DNA of 64,000 nt, taken from positions 29,497-93,496 of the forward strand of contig NZ_BCQT01000013.1 of NCBI RefSeq assembly GCF_001552215.1, given 5' to 3'. This DNA is from Actinomadura macra NBRC 14102 (GTDB lineage Bacteria > Actinomycetota > Actinomycetes > Streptosporangiales > Streptosporangiaceae). Below the pieces are notes generated by a model. The model saw only the letters and a list, made by a program, of their open reading frames with translations, was not told where the DNA came from and ran no database searches. Made by a program: the position numbers and the translations under genes. Positions 1 to 8,421 of this stretch are shown here, piece after piece (the first letter of the stretch is position 1; the number at the start of each line of letters is the position of its first letter).

Positions 1-594
1 GCCGTCGGCGGACAGCGCGCGGCGCAGGGACCGGCCCGTCCGCCCGCCGACCCAGATCGGGACGTGCTCCTGGACGGCGTGCGGCTCCACGACGAGGCCG
101 GCGAAGTCGTAGTGCGGGCCGTGGTACTCCGGCGCTCGCTGTGACAGGGCGGCGCGCAGCGCGGCGAGCGCGTCGTCGGCGCGCTCGCCGCGCCCGGCGA
201 ACGGGGCGCCGAGCAGCGCGAACTCCTCCTCCAGGCTGCCCACCCCGACGCCGAGCGTCAGCCGCCCGCCGCTGATCCGATCGAGCGTGCCGTAGCGCTT
301 GGCGACGGCGAGCGGGTGGTGGTAGCCGAGCACCAGCACCTGCGTGGCCAGCCGGATCCGGGTGGTGCGTGCGGCGACGTACCCGAACGTGGCGAGCGGG
401 TCCCAGTAGACCCCGCCGCGCACCTCGACCGCCTCGACCGGGACCGCCACGTGCTCGCTGCACGTCAGGTGGTGGTAGCCGAGCCGGTCGGCCGTCTCGG
501 CGATCAGGCCGATCTCCTCGACGCCCGCACCGCGTTCCCACGCGGCCTGCCCCGGCGGCTGCGCCACCACCGGCGTGACGATGCCGACACGCAT
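1..594 (-). CDS. LLM-class F420-dependent oxidoreductase, C-terminus cut by window edge
   Basis: The gene starts at an ATG at 592-594 and runs leftwards out of the window, so only about 198 N-terminal codons are present. The protein opens with MRVGIVTPVV and carries the TIM-barrel pattern of luciferase-like F420 oxidoreductases: an early-strand EHVAVP segment, TRIRLATQVLVLGYHHP, then GGRLTLGVGVGSLEEEF, which matches the usual flavin/F420-site signature. Such enzymes use reduced F420 or FMN for redox chemistry; the substrate cannot be told. It is divergent from the IclR gene, with 176 bp between them, and may be under that regulator. Confidence 0.85.
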   Translation of the reverse strand, partial: MRVGIVTPVVAQPPGQAAWERGAGVEEIGLIAETADRLGYHHLTCSEHVAVPVEAVEVRGGVYWDPLATFGYVAARTTRIRLATQVLVLGYHHPLAVAKRYGTLDRISGGRLTLGVGVGSLEEEFALLGAPFAGRGERADDALAALRAALSQRAPEYHGPHYDFAGLVVEPHAVQEHVPIWVGGRTGRSLRRALSADG

Positions 595-770
595 CGCTGC
601 TCCCTCACTTGATAGGAAATCGTTCTACTTCTTTTCGGACGTCTCTGGACGGGGCATCGCAGCATCTCGAACTCGATTGAGCTGGGATAAATCGCCTCTT
701 CCGCTGATGGCGGGCTGTTGCTAGATTCCAGATAACGAGAATTCATTTCAGTTCGGTTCTGGGAGGTGTG
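595..770. promoter_or_regulatory. Divergent promoter region, LLM oxidoreductase / IclR regulator
   Basis: AT-richer intergenic stretch between divergent genes. It holds TTCCGCTGA at 699-707 followed two bases further on by GCGGG. This is a degenerate, wider-spaced relative of the 15-bp palindrome found before the catabolic operons. A GAATTC-centred AT-rich patch (739-744) lies just upstream of the IclR ribosome-binding site GGGAGG (761-766). No confident -35/-10 pair was assigned. Confidence 0.35.
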
Positions 771-1667
771 ATGGCCGAGGTCGCCACCCCGGAGCGACGC
801 GAGTCGCCGCCGTCGATGGTCGAGCGGATGACGCTGATCCTGGACGCCTTCAACGGCCCGTCGGCCCGGCTCACTCTGGAGGACGTGGCGCGCCGCACCC
901 GGCTGCCGCGCTCCACCGCGCACCGGATCCTGGACCAGCTCGTCCGGCAGCGGTGGCTCGCGCACCACTCCTTCGGCTACGGCCTCGGGCAGCGCGCCCT
1001 CGGGCTCGGCGGGCAGGACGGCGGGCACGGCAAGATCCGCGAGGCGGCGGCGCCACTGCTGCACGAGCTTCAGGTCACCACCGGCCTGGTCGCGCACCTG
1101 GCCGTGTTGGACGGCGCCGACATCTTCTATCTCGACAAGCTGGGCGGGCGACTCGCCGCGTGCGTGCCGTCCCGCGTCGGCGGGCGGGCCCCCGCCCACT
1201 GCACGGCGCTCGGCAAGGCCATGCTGGCCTGGCTGGAACCTGAGCAGGTCGACGCCCTGCTCGGCACCGCGATCACCCGGCTCACCAGCCGCACCATCGG
1301 CGACGTCCGCACGCTCCACCAGGAACTGCACCGCGTCCGGCAGCGCCGCGGGCTCGCGTTCGAGCGCGGCGAGTCCTTCCCCGGCATCGCCTGCGTCGCC
1401 GCCGCGATCCGCGGCGCCGAGGGCCCGGTCGCCGGGATATCCCTGGTGGGCGACATCCGCGCTCCGCTGGAGAACGTCGCCCCGCTGGTGGTCACCGCCG
1501 CCCGCGAGGCGTCCCAGGTGCTGTTCCCGGGTGCGGCGTCCGCGCGGCGCGCCGGAATGGGGCGCGCACGCCGCGCCGGGCAGGCCCGGTCGGCGCCGGA
1601 GGCCACCTGGTCCGCCGAGACGATGAACCGGCTGCTCGCCGTGGACGGCCGCGGCGACTGGATGTGA
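771..1667 (+). CDS. IclR-family transcriptional regulator
   Basis: 298 aa. The N-terminal winged helix-turn-helix (about residues 15-75) contains LTLEDVARRTRLPRSTAHRIL, the classic IclR recognition region. It is followed by an IclR effector-binding domain (about 90-250) with LDGADIFYLDKLGG and APAHCTALGKAMLAWL, both family signatures. IclR proteins bind small aromatic or acid effectors and often control catabolic operons. The ATG at 771 is preferred over the GTG at 768 because the ribosome-binding site GGGAGG (761-766) sits 4 bp before the ATG. It is the first regulator of the island and a prime candidate to bind the recurrent TCCCGSTGAGCGGGA palindrome; that link is inference. The C-terminal 40 residues are Arg/Ala-rich and unlike the family core. 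Confidence 0.9.
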   Translation: MAEVATPERRESPPSMVERMTLILDAFNGPSARLTLEDVARRTRLPRSTAHRILDQLVRQRWLAHHSFGYGLGQRALGLGGQDGGHGKIREAAAPLLHELQVTTGLVAHLAVLDGADIFYLDKLGGRLAACVPSRVGGRAPAHCTALGKAMLAWLEPEQVDALLGTAITRLTSRTIGDVRTLHQELHRVRQRRGLAFERGESFPGIACVAAAIRGAEGPVAGISLVGDIRAPLENVAPLVVTAAREASQVLFPGAASARRAGMGRARRAGQARSAPEATWSAETMNRLLAVDGRGDWM

Positions 1668-1669
1668 CC

Positions 1670-2260
1670 TCATCCCCACCCCCACCGGTCGTCCCCGCCC
1701 CACGGGTCGGGGGCGACCGGCGCGTCCGGTTCGCCCACGCCGAACCGGCTGCGAAAGAAGATCATCGGCGGTCGGCCGGCGGCCGGCTCGTCCGGCCGCC
1801 CGATCGCCAGGACCCGGCCGATCACGACGTCATGGTCGCCCGCCCGGTGCACGTCCTGGACCTCCGCGTGCACGCCCAGCAGGACGTCCCGCAGCGCGGG
1901 CGTCCCCCACGGTGAGACGTCCCAGCCGAGCCCCTCGTACTTCAGCCCCCTGCTGGAACCGAACCGCTCGCACAGGTCGCGCTGGTCGTCGCCGAGCACG
2001 TTGACGCAGAACCGGCCGGCCGCGCGGATCCGCGCCCAGGAGCGGCCGCGCCGGTCGGCGCAGAACAGCACGAGCGGCGGCTCCAGCGACACCGACGCGA
2101 ACGACTGGCACGCGAACCCCACCGGCTCGCCGCCGTCCAGCGCGGTGACCACGGTGACGCCGGTGGCGAACTCCGCCATGGCCTTGCGGAACTCCGCCGG
2201 GGCGGGGGAGTTCGCAGGCGCGTGTCCGGAGTCTGCGGTGAGCGCTGGCTCGGCTGCCAT
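1670..2260 (-). CDS. hsaB: HsaB-type flavin reductase
   Basis: 196 aa, single flavin-reductase-like (FMN-binding split-barrel) domain. The segment VGFACQSFASVSLEPPLVLF followed by SWARI...GRFCVNVL closely matches mycobacterial HsaB, which supplies reduced FMN to the HsaA oxygenase that hydroxylates 3-HSA during steroid A/B-ring breakdown. GDHDVVIGRV near residue 140 is the second family motif. It is transcribed away from the hsaD operon, sharing a 213-bp intergenic region with two palindromic operator candidates, and it ends 3 bp from the IclR gene's stop on the other strand. It probably serves both HsaA-like oxygenases in this window. The C-terminal tail is Asp/Gly/Trp-rich. Confidence 0.88.
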   Translation of the reverse strand: MAAEPALTADSGHAPANSPAPAEFRKAMAEFATGVTVVTALDGGEPVGFACQSFASVSLEPPLVLFCADRRGRSWARIRAAGRFCVNVLGDDQRDLCERFGSSRGLKYEGLGWDVSPWGTPALRDVLLGVHAEVQDVHRAGDHDVVIGRVLAIGRPDEPAAGRPPMIFFRSRFGVGEPDAPVAPDPWGGDDRWGWG

Positions 2261-2332
2261 GAGGTCCCCTCGGGGCTCGCAGGTGGTCGGAGCTGGAACG
2301 TAGGCAGGTGCCGCCTCCTGCGCGCCGACCGA

Positions 2333-2347
2333 TCCCGATGAGTGGAA
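2333..2347 (+). promoter_or_regulatory. Operator candidate, island palindrome (weaker copy)
   Basis: TCCCGATGAGTGGAA: the left half is perfect and the right half has two mismatches to the island consensus TCCCGSTGAGCGGGA. It lies 58 bp from a stronger copy in the hsaB/hsaD divergent region. Confidence 0.5.
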
Positions 2348-2390
2348 GCCGGCGCGGCGGCAGGCCCGTCCGCCGTGCCCCGGAGCGGCG

Positions 2391-2405
2391 TCCCGCTGAT
2401 CGGGA
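2391..2405 (+). promoter_or_regulatory. Operator candidate, island palindrome
   Basis: TCCCGCTGATCGGGA, a 15-bp near-perfect palindrome centred on G. It sits between hsaB (minus) and the hsaD operon (plus), 68 bp before the hsaD ATG. Confidence 0.7.
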
Positions 2406-2473
2406 TCGGCGGCGTGGCCGCCGCCCGGCCCGGATTACGTTCCGGACAAGCCACTCGTAAGGACTGAGAGCAC

Positions 2474-3358
2474 ATGCCCACGGAGCTGACCCACCCGGAG
2501 CCGACCTACGAGGCGACGCTGCGCGAACTCGCCACGGACCGGGGCGTCCTGCGCTATCACGAGGCCGGCGAGGGCCCGCCCCTGCTGCTGCTGCACGGCT
2601 CCGGGCCCGGCGTCACCGGGTGGCGGAACTTCCGCGGCAACCTCGCGGTCTTCGCCGCGCACTTTCGCTGCCTGATCCTGGAGTTCCCCGGCTTCGGGGT
2701 CAGCGACCCGACCGACGAGCATCCGATACTCGCCGCCTCCGGCGCCGTCGTCCGGTTCGTGGACGGCCTCGGCCTGGACCGCGTCGACGTGATCGGCAAC
2801 TCCATGGGCGGGATCGTGGGCACCCAGGCGGCGCTGGCGCATCCGGAGCGGGTCCGGCGTCTGGTCACCATTGGCGGTATCGGGCGCAACGTCTTCAGCC
2901 CCTCGCCCGTCGAGGGCATCAAGCTGCTCGTGGAGTTCACCGACGACCCCACCCGCGAGGGACTCGTCCGGTGGCTGCGCTCGATGGTGCACGACCCGGC
3001 GCTGGTCACCGAGGAGCTGATCGAGGAGCGCTGGGCGCAGGCCACCGACCCCGCCACGCTCGCCAGCGCCCGCCGCATGTACGGATCGGCCGCGATGGCC
3101 GCCCGCGCCAGGGCGGCGGCCGAGTCCGACGCGCCGCCGTACTGGGCGATGCTCCACAGACTCAAGGCGCGGACGCTCATCACCTGGGGGCGCGACGACC
3201 GGGTCAGCCCCGTCGACATGGCCTTCGTGCCGATGCGGACGATCCCCGACGTCCAGCTGACCATCTTCCCCAACTGCGGGCACTGGGTGATGATCGAGCA
3301 GAAGGCGGCGTGGGAGAGCGCCGTCCTGGCCTTCCTCACCCGCAAGGACGAGGCGTGA
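2474..3358 (+). CDS. hsaD: HsaD-type meta-cleavage product hydrolase (alpha/beta hydrolase)
   Basis: 294 aa alpha/beta hydrolase. The oxyanion segment HGSGPGVTGW (41-50) is diagnostic of C-C bond hydrolases such as HsaD and BphD. The nucleophile elbow is GNSMGG with Ser110, the acid is in GRDDRV (about 241-242) and the base is His270 in CGHW. HsaD hydrolyses the ring-opened product 4,9-DSHA into HHD and the C/D-ring acid HIP in the steroid pathway. It starts at an ATG at 2474 behind AAGGA and is the first gene of hsaD-kstD-kshB-hsaA-hsaC. Its stop overlaps the next start (GTGA). The family assignment is firm; the exact steroid substrate is inferred from context. Confidence 0.9.
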   Translation: MPTELTHPEPTYEATLRELATDRGVLRYHEAGEGPPLLLLHGSGPGVTGWRNFRGNLAVFAAHFRCLILEFPGFGVSDPTDEHPILAASGAVVRFVDGLGLDRVDVIGNSMGGIVGTQAALAHPERVRRLVTIGGIGRNVFSPSPVEGIKLLVEFTDDPTREGLVRWLRSMVHDPALVTEELIEERWAQATDPATLASARRMYGSAAMAARARAAAESDAPPYWAMLHRLKARTLITWGRDDRVSPVDMAFVPMRTIPDVQLTIFPNCGHWVMIEQKAAWESAVLAFLTRKDEA

Positions 3359-5043
3359 GCGCCGCGTCCCCCGGCGAGGAGTTCGACCCAGAATTCGACC
3401 CTGAATTCGACGCGGAGTTCGACCTCGTCATCGTCGGCAGCGGAGGCGGCGGGATGGCCGCCGCGCTCACCGCCCACGACGCCGGGCTCACGGCCGTGGT
3501 CGTGGAGAAGGGCGCGAAGTTCGGCGGCAGCACCGGCATCTCCGGCGGCGGCATCTGGATTCCCAACAACCCCACCCTGCGGGCACGCGGCCACGACGAC
3601 AGCCGCGCGTCGATCCGCCGCTACCTCGACCTGCTCACCGAGGGCCGCGTCCCGGCGGCCCGGCTCGACGCCTACGTCGACCACGGCCCCGCGGCGATGG
3701 AACTGCTCGGCAAGAGCAGGTGGATGCGGTTCTTCTGGGTCAAGGGCTACGCCGACTACCACCCCGAGTACGAGGGCGGCCGCCCGCTCGGCCGGTCGGT
3801 CGAGGCGCTGCCCTTCGACACCCGCAAGCTCGGCGAGGACGAGCGGCACCAGCGGCCCAACAGCATGAAGGGCCCGCTCGGCCTGTGGATCACCGGCAAG
3901 GACTACCACGACCTGGCGATGGCCAAGCGCACCTGGCGCGGCCGGCGCGCGTCGCTGGTGGCGGCCTGGCGCGTCTCGTCCAACCTGGTGCGCCGCCGGC
4001 ACATGGCGACCGGCGGCCGGGCCCTGGTCGCGCGGTTGCGCATGGCGCTCAAGGACGCCGGGATCCCGCTGTGGCTGGAGACGACCATGACCGACCTGGT
4101 CGAGCGGGACGGCCGCGTCACCGGGATCGTCGTAGAACGCGACGGCGGGACGCGGCGGATCCGCGGCCGGCACGGCGTGCTGCTCGCCACCGGCGGCTTC
4201 GACCACAACCCCGAGATGCGCGCCGCCTACCTGCCCAAGGGCGGGCAGGACGACCATGCCATGGGCGCCCGCGAGAACACCGGCGACGGGATTCGCGCGG
4301 GCGAACGGCTCGGGGCCGCGCTCGACCTGATGGACGACGCCTGGTGGATGCCCGCCGTCCGGCACCCGTCCGGCGCGACGATCCCGCTGGTGTCCGAACG
4401 GTGCATCCCCCGGTCGGTGATCGTGTCCGGGGACGGGACGCGGTTCACCAACGAGTCGTCCCCGTACGTCAACTTCGTCCACGACCAGCTGGCGGGCGGT
4501 CACGTCCCGGCCTGGTTCGTGCTGGACGCCAAGGCCCGCGCCCGCTACCCGTTCGCGCAGATCCTGCCCGGGGTCCCGATCCCGAAGGCGTTCTACGACG
4601 CGGGTATCGCGTTCAAGGCCGGGACGATCGAGGAACTGGCCGGCAAGATCGGCGTTCCGGCGGACGCGCTGGCCGCGACCGTCCGGACGTTCAACGGCTA
4701 CGCCCGCGCGGGCAGGGATCCCGAGTTCGGACGCGGCGACAGCGCCTACGACCGCTACTACGGCGACCCCAACCTGAAGAACCCGAACCTGGACGTCATC
4801 GAATCCGCGCCGTACTACGCGTTCCGGCTGGAGGTCGGTGACCTCGGCACCAAGGGCGGGCTGGTGTCCGACGAGCACGCCCGCGTGCTGCGCGCGGACG
4901 GCACGGTGATCGAGGGCCTGTACGCGACGGGCAACACCGCGGCCTCGATGATGGGCAACGAGTACGCCGGACCGGGCGCCACGATCGGCCCGTCCATCGT
5001 ATTCGGCTACATCGCCGCCCGGCACGTCGCGGGACGGTCATGA
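3355..5043 (+). CDS. kstD: 3-ketosteroid delta1-dehydrogenase-like flavoprotein (KstD)
   Basis: 562 aa FAD enzyme of the KstD/fumarate-reductase-like family. The Rossmann motif IVGSGGGGMAAALTAHDAG begins near residue 26, then GGSTGISGGGIWIP; the C-terminus has GNTAASMMGNEYAGPGATIG, the substrate/FAD loop typical of KstD. The family removes hydrogens from C1/C2 of 3-ketosteroids, which together with KSH breaks ring B. The start is GTG 3355, overlapping the hsaD stop, so translation is coupled; the stop overlaps kshB (ATGA). Oddity: codons 9-24 are a fourfold 12-nt tandem repeat (3379-3426) encoding acidic EFDP-like units before the Rossmann fold. Whether it is a delta1- or delta4-dehydrogenase cannot be decided by eye. 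Confidence 0.85.
   Translation: MSAASPGEEFDPEFDPEFDAEFDLVIVGSGGGGMAAALTAHDAGLTAVVVEKGAKFGGSTGISGGGIWIPNNPTLRARGHDDSRASIRRYLDLLTEGRVPAARLDAYVDHGPAAMELLGKSRWMRFFWVKGYADYHPEYEGGRPLGRSVEALPFDTRKLGEDERHQRPNSMKGPLGLWITGKDYHDLAMAKRTWRGRRASLVAAWRVSSNLVRRRHMATGGRALVARLRMALKDAGIPLWLETTMTDLVERDGRVTGIVVERDGGTRRIRGRHGVLLATGGFDHNPEMRAAYLPKGGQDDHAMGARENTGDGIRAGERLGAALDLMDDAWWMPAVRHPSGATIPLVSERCIPRSVIVSGDGTRFTNESSPYVNFVHDQLAGGHVPAWFVLDAKARARYPFAQILPGVPIPKAFYDAGIAFKAGTIEELAGKIGVPADALAATVRTFNGYARAGRDPEFGRGDSAYDRYYGDPNLKNPNLDVIESAPYYAFRLEVGDLGTKGGLVSDEHARVLRADGTVIEGLYATGNTAASMMGNEYAGPGATIGPSIVFGYIAARHVAGRS
3379..3426 (+). repeat. Four 12-nt in-frame tandem repeats in the kstD N-terminus
   Basis: Four successive units of the form GAATTCGACCCT (with G/A and last-codon variation) encode E-F-D-P/A/L. 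They contain two EcoRI-type GAATTC sites 12 bp apart. The array precedes the FAD-binding strand, so repeat-number change would alter only the leader peptide. Confidence 0.85.
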
Positions 5044-6059
5044 CGGCGCTGAAGGCCCGGGTCGTCGAGGTCGTCCGCGAGACGGCGGAGGCGCGTTCAC
5101 TCGTCCTCGAACCCGCCGGAGGCGACCGCGACCGGTTCGCCTACAGGCCCGGGCAGTTCCTCACGGTCCGCGTCCCGTCCGGGGACGGCTGGGTGGCGCG
5201 CTGCTACTCGCTGTGCAGCTCACCGGCGACCGACGACCGGCTCAAGGTCACGGTCAAGCGGGTCGCGGGCGGCGTCGGGTCCAACTGGATCTGCGACAAC
5301 GTCGCCGCGGGCGACGTACTGGAGGTGCTGCGGCCGGCCGGCACGTTCACCCCGTCCTCGCTGGACGCGGACCTGCTGCTCCTCGCGGGCGGCAGCGGCA
5401 TCACCCCGGTCATGTCGATCCTCAAGACATGCCTCGCCGCCGGCACCGGCGCGATCACCCTGCTGTACGCCAACCGGGACGAGCGGTCGGTCATCTTCGC
5501 CGGGGAGTTGCGGGCCCTGGCCGCGAGCCACGGGGCACGGCTGACGGTCGTCCACTGGCTGGAGTCGGTCCAGGGGCTGCCGACGCCCGCCGCCATCCGC
5601 GCCCTGGCGAGCCCCTACGCCGGTCGCGACGCTTTCGTGTGCGGCCCCGGCGCGTTCATGGACATGGCCGCGTCCGCGCTCTCGGGCCTCGGCTCACGGG
5701 TGCACGTCGAGCGCTTCTTCTCGCTGGAGGGCGATCCCTTCGAAGCAGGTCCCGTGCCGCCCAAGGGCGTCCCGGTCGGGGCGGCGGCCGAGATCGAAGT
5801 GGAGATCGACGGCGAGACCAGGACGGTGCCCTGGCCGACGTCCGACCACCTCCTCGACGCGCTCCTGCGCGCCGGGGTGGACGCCCCGTTCTCCTGCCGC
5901 GAGGGGTCCTGCGCGGCGTGCGCCTGCGTGGTCGTGGAGGGCGAGGCCGTCATGGACGCCAACACGGTCCTGGACGAGCGCGATCTCGCTGACGGGCTCA
6001 TCCTCGCCTGCCAGGCGAGGCCGGTCAGCGACCGGCTGAAGGTCAGCTACGACGGCTGA
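5040..6059 (+). CDS. kshB: KshB-type ferredoxin reductase, 3-ketosteroid 9-alpha-hydroxylase reductase
   Basis: 339 aa three-domain reductase. FAD-binding domain (about 1-105) with RCYSLCSSP; NAD domain (about 108-230) with GGSGITPVMS and FVCGPGAFMD; C-terminal plant-type [2Fe-2S] ferredoxin (about 250-339) with CREGSCAACAC and a final Cys in LACQ. This architecture is that of KshB, which passes electrons from NADH to the Rieske oxygenase KshA (encoded here at 11.3-12.4 kb). ATG 5040 overlaps the kstD stop. It is the third gene of the hsaD operon; HsaA follows 25 bp later with its own ribosome-binding site. Confidence 0.9.
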   Translation: MTALKARVVEVVRETAEARSLVLEPAGGDRDRFAYRPGQFLTVRVPSGDGWVARCYSLCSSPATDDRLKVTVKRVAGGVGSNWICDNVAAGDVLEVLRPAGTFTPSSLDADLLLLAGGSGITPVMSILKTCLAAGTGAITLLYANRDERSVIFAGELRALAASHGARLTVVHWLESVQGLPTPAAIRALASPYAGRDAFVCGPGAFMDMAASALSGLGSRVHVERFFSLEGDPFEAGPVPPKGVPVGAAAEIEVEIDGETRTVPWPTSDHLLDALLRAGVDAPFSCREGSCAACACVVVEGEAVMDANTVLDERDLADGLILACQARPVSDRLKVSYDG

Positions 6060-6084
6060 TGACGATCACCACGGAGGACGGGCG

Positions 6085-7269
6085 ATGACGAACCGCGTGC
6101 TTGACACGATCATGGAACGGGCCGAGGAGATCCGTGCGTCGGGCCCCGCGAACGAGGCGCTCGGGCGGCTGGACGACCAGGCGGCCAAGGCGCTGCGCGA
6201 GTCCGGCGCGATCCGGCTGCTCCAGCCGGCGGCGCACGGCGGCCTGGAGGCGCACCCTCGCGAGTTCGCCGAGACGGTCATGGGCGTCGCCGCGCTGGAC
6301 GGCTCGACCGGCTGGGTCGCCGGCATCGTCGGCGTCCACCCCTGGGAGATGGCCTACGCCGACCCGAAGGTCCGTGAGGAGGTCTGGGGACGCGACCCCG
6401 ACACCTGGATCGCCTCCCCGTACGCGCCCATGGGCGTGGCCCGCCCGGTGGACGGCGGATACGTCTTCAACGGCCGCTGGCAGTTCTCCTCCGGCACCGA
6501 CCACTGTGACTGGATCTTCCTCGGCGGGATGCTCGGCGACGCAGCCGGCGACGTCGCGCAGCCGCCGTCGTCGCTGCACCTCATCCTGCCCCGCTCGGAC
6601 TACGAGATCGTCGAGGACTCCTGGGACGTCGCCGGGCTGAAGGGCACCGGCAGCAAGGACGTCATCGTGCGGGACGCGTTCGTCCCCGCGTACCGGACGA
6701 TCCCCTTCTCCAAGGTCATCGACGGCTCGCAGGCGCGGGAGGCGGGCCACGCCAACCCGTCCTACCTGATGCCGTTCTCCTGCGTCTTCCCGCTCGGCAT
6801 CACCTCCGCGGTGATCGGTATCGCCGAGGGCGCTCTGCACCACCACCTCGCCTACCAGCGCGGCCGCGTCCAGATCACCGGCACCCGGATCAAGGACGAC
6901 CCCTACGTCCTGTACGCGATCAGCGAGGCCGCCGAGGAGATCAAGGCGTCCCGCACCGCGCTGCTCGACAACGCCTCCCGCATGTACGACCGGGTGGCGG
7001 CCGGGGAGGAGATCGGCTTCGCCGACCGGGCGGCCGGTCGGCGCACCCAGGTCCGTGCGGCCTGGCGGGCGGTGCACGCGATGAACGAGATCGTCGTCCG
7101 GTCCGGCGGCAACGCGATGCGGGCGGACAACCCCATCCAGCGCTTCTGGCGGGACGCGCATGTCGGCCTGGCCCACGCCATCCACGTCCCGGGCGCCGTC
7201 TACCACGTCTCCACGCTGACCGACCTGGACATCGAACCGCCCCTGGGCCCCATGCGCTCCATGATCTGA
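6085..7269 (+). CDS. hsaA: HsaA-like flavin-dependent monooxygenase, oxygenase subunit (copy 1)
   Basis: 394 aa protein of the acyl-CoA-dehydrogenase fold, in the HsaA/HpaB-type FMNH2-dependent hydroxylase group. Shared HsaA marks are LDGSTGWVAGIVGVHPWEMA, SSGTDHCDWIFLGG, GLKGTGSKDVIV and IQRFWRDAHVG. HsaA hydroxylates 3-HSA to the catechol 3,4-DHSA with flavin from HsaB. It sits directly before the hsaC ring-cleavage gene, the order expected for the pathway. A second, clearly different paralog lies at 12.56-13.73 kb; this copy is the more divergent from mycobacterial HsaA, so it may accept a modified steroid or act elsewhere. Confidence 0.82.
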   Translation: MTNRVLDTIMERAEEIRASGPANEALGRLDDQAAKALRESGAIRLLQPAAHGGLEAHPREFAETVMGVAALDGSTGWVAGIVGVHPWEMAYADPKVREEVWGRDPDTWIASPYAPMGVARPVDGGYVFNGRWQFSSGTDHCDWIFLGGMLGDAAGDVAQPPSSLHLILPRSDYEIVEDSWDVAGLKGTGSKDVIVRDAFVPAYRTIPFSKVIDGSQAREAGHANPSYLMPFSCVFPLGITSAVIGIAEGALHHHLAYQRGRVQITGTRIKDDPYVLYAISEAAEEIKASRTALLDNASRMYDRVAAGEEIGFADRAAGRRTQVRAAWRAVHAMNEIVVRSGGNAMRADNPIQRFWRDAHVGLAHAIHVPGAVYHVSTLTDLDIEPPLGPMRSMI

Positions 7270-7326
7270 CCCACGTTCCCACCCCACGTTTCCATCACGA
7301 CGGAGTTGCTAGAGAGGAGCAGGACG

Positions 7327-8241
7327 GTGACGTTCATCCGCGGGCTCGGCTACCTGAAGGTCCAGACCAGGCACATCGAGCGCTGGCGCGAGCTGACGAT
7401 CGACGCGCTCGGGTTCGCCGAGGGCTCCGGCCCCGACCCGGGCGGGCTTTACCTGCGCATGGACGAGCGCAGGCACCGTCTCGCGGTGCTGCCCGGCGAC
7501 TCCGACCGGGTGCTGGCGGTCGGCTGGGAGGTCCGCGACCAGTACGCGCTGGCCGCCGTCCAGGAGACGGTGGAGAAGCTCGGCGTGGAGGTCACCGCGC
7601 TCTCGGTGCGGGACGCCGCCGAACGCGACGCCGAGGGGGTCGTCGCGTTCGCGGATCCGGGCGGTACCCCCGTCGAGGTGTTCTTCGGGCCCGTGCTCGA
7701 CCACTCGCCTGTGCGTACTGGCCTGGCGCAACGTTTCGTGACCGGCGCGCAGGGCATGGGCCACGTCGTGCTGCCCTCCCCGAAGGCGGCCGAGACCGTC
7801 GCCTTCTACGAGGCCCTCGGATTCCTGCCGCGCGGCGCGTTCAAGCTCACCGGCAGCGACCCAGACGCGCCTCGTCGCGTCCGGTTCATGGGCGTCAACC
7901 AGCGTCACCACAGCCTGGCCGTCTGCCCTGCCCCGCACGACGGCGATCCCGGCCTCGTCCACCTGATGGTCGAGGCCGACACCCTGGACGCGGTCGGACG
8001 GGCTCTGGACAACGTCGGCCGCCTCGGCTTCTCCGTCTCCTCCACGCTGGGCCGCCACACCAACGACAAGATGGTCTCGTTCTACGTGCGCGCCCCGGGC
8101 GGCTGGGACATCGAGTACGGCACCGACGGGATGCTCGTCGACGAGACGTACTACACGGCCGAGGAGATCACCGCGGACAGCTACTGGGGCCACGACTGGT
8201 CCGGTTCCGAGCCGCTCGCCGCGTTCGTCCCGAAGCCGTGA
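7327..8241 (+). CDS. hsaC: HsaC-type extradiol dioxygenase
   Basis: 304 aa, two vicinal-oxygen-chelate domains. Fe(II) ligands are visible as His146 (MGHVVL), His212 (VHLMVE) and Glu263 (WDIEYG), all in family position. RFVTGAQGMGHVVLP and LGRHTNDKMVSFY are nearly identical in pattern to mycobacterial HsaC. It cleaves the catechol ring of 3,4-DHSA between carbons next to the hydroxyls, giving the substrate of HsaD. GTG 7327 is preferred over the upstream TTG 7306 because AGGAG (7315-7319) lies at proper distance. The stop overlaps the GTG of a broken flavoprotein gene (GTGA), so the operon once continued. Confidence 0.92.
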   Translation: MTFIRGLGYLKVQTRHIERWRELTIDALGFAEGSGPDPGGLYLRMDERRHRLAVLPGDSDRVLAVGWEVRDQYALAAVQETVEKLGVEVTALSVRDAAERDAEGVVAFADPGGTPVEVFFGPVLDHSPVRTGLAQRFVTGAQGMGHVVLPSPKAAETVAFYEALGFLPRGAFKLTGSDPDAPRRVRFMGVNQRHHSLAVCPAPHDGDPGLVHLMVEADTLDAVGRALDNVGRLGFSVSSTLGRHTNDKMVSFYVRAPGGWDIEYGTDGMLVDETYYTAEEITADSYWGHDWSGSEPLAAFVPKP

Positions 8242-8421
8242 CGACGGTGGGCGGAGCGGCCCGCCGGGAGTGCGATGTGCTCGTCGTCGGGTTCGGGTGC
8301 GCCGGCGCCGCCGCGGCCTTCGAGGCGGCGTCGGCCGGGGCGGACGTCATCGTGCTGGAGCGCGCGGGCGGGCCGGGCGGCTCGTCGGCGATGTCGGGCG
8401 GCGAACTGTACCTGGGCGGCG
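8238..8421 (+). pseudogene. Truncated FAD-binding (KstD-like) flavoprotein, N-terminus only
   Basis: A GTG at 8238 overlaps the hsaC stop and opens a peptide with an intact dinucleotide-binding motif (VVGFGCAGAAAAFEAASAG) and GGPGGSSAMSGGELYLGGG, as in fumarate-reductase/KstD-type flavoproteins. After about 61 codons, homology stops near 8420. The next bases encode, in another reading frame, the middle of a DinB/SUMF1 enzyme. The remaining 400 or more residues of the flavoprotein are missing. The open frame itself runs on to 8648 as nonsense. It looks like a deletion junction; an assembly error is the alternative. Confidence 0.75.

Noticed and set aside
2557..5025. Long open frame of over 800 codons on the minus strand opposite hsaD and kstD
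   Set aside because: It mirrors the G/C third-position bias of the real plus-strand genes, has low-complexity Arg/Gly/Val-rich content and matches no family; the plus-strand genes have clear motifs.
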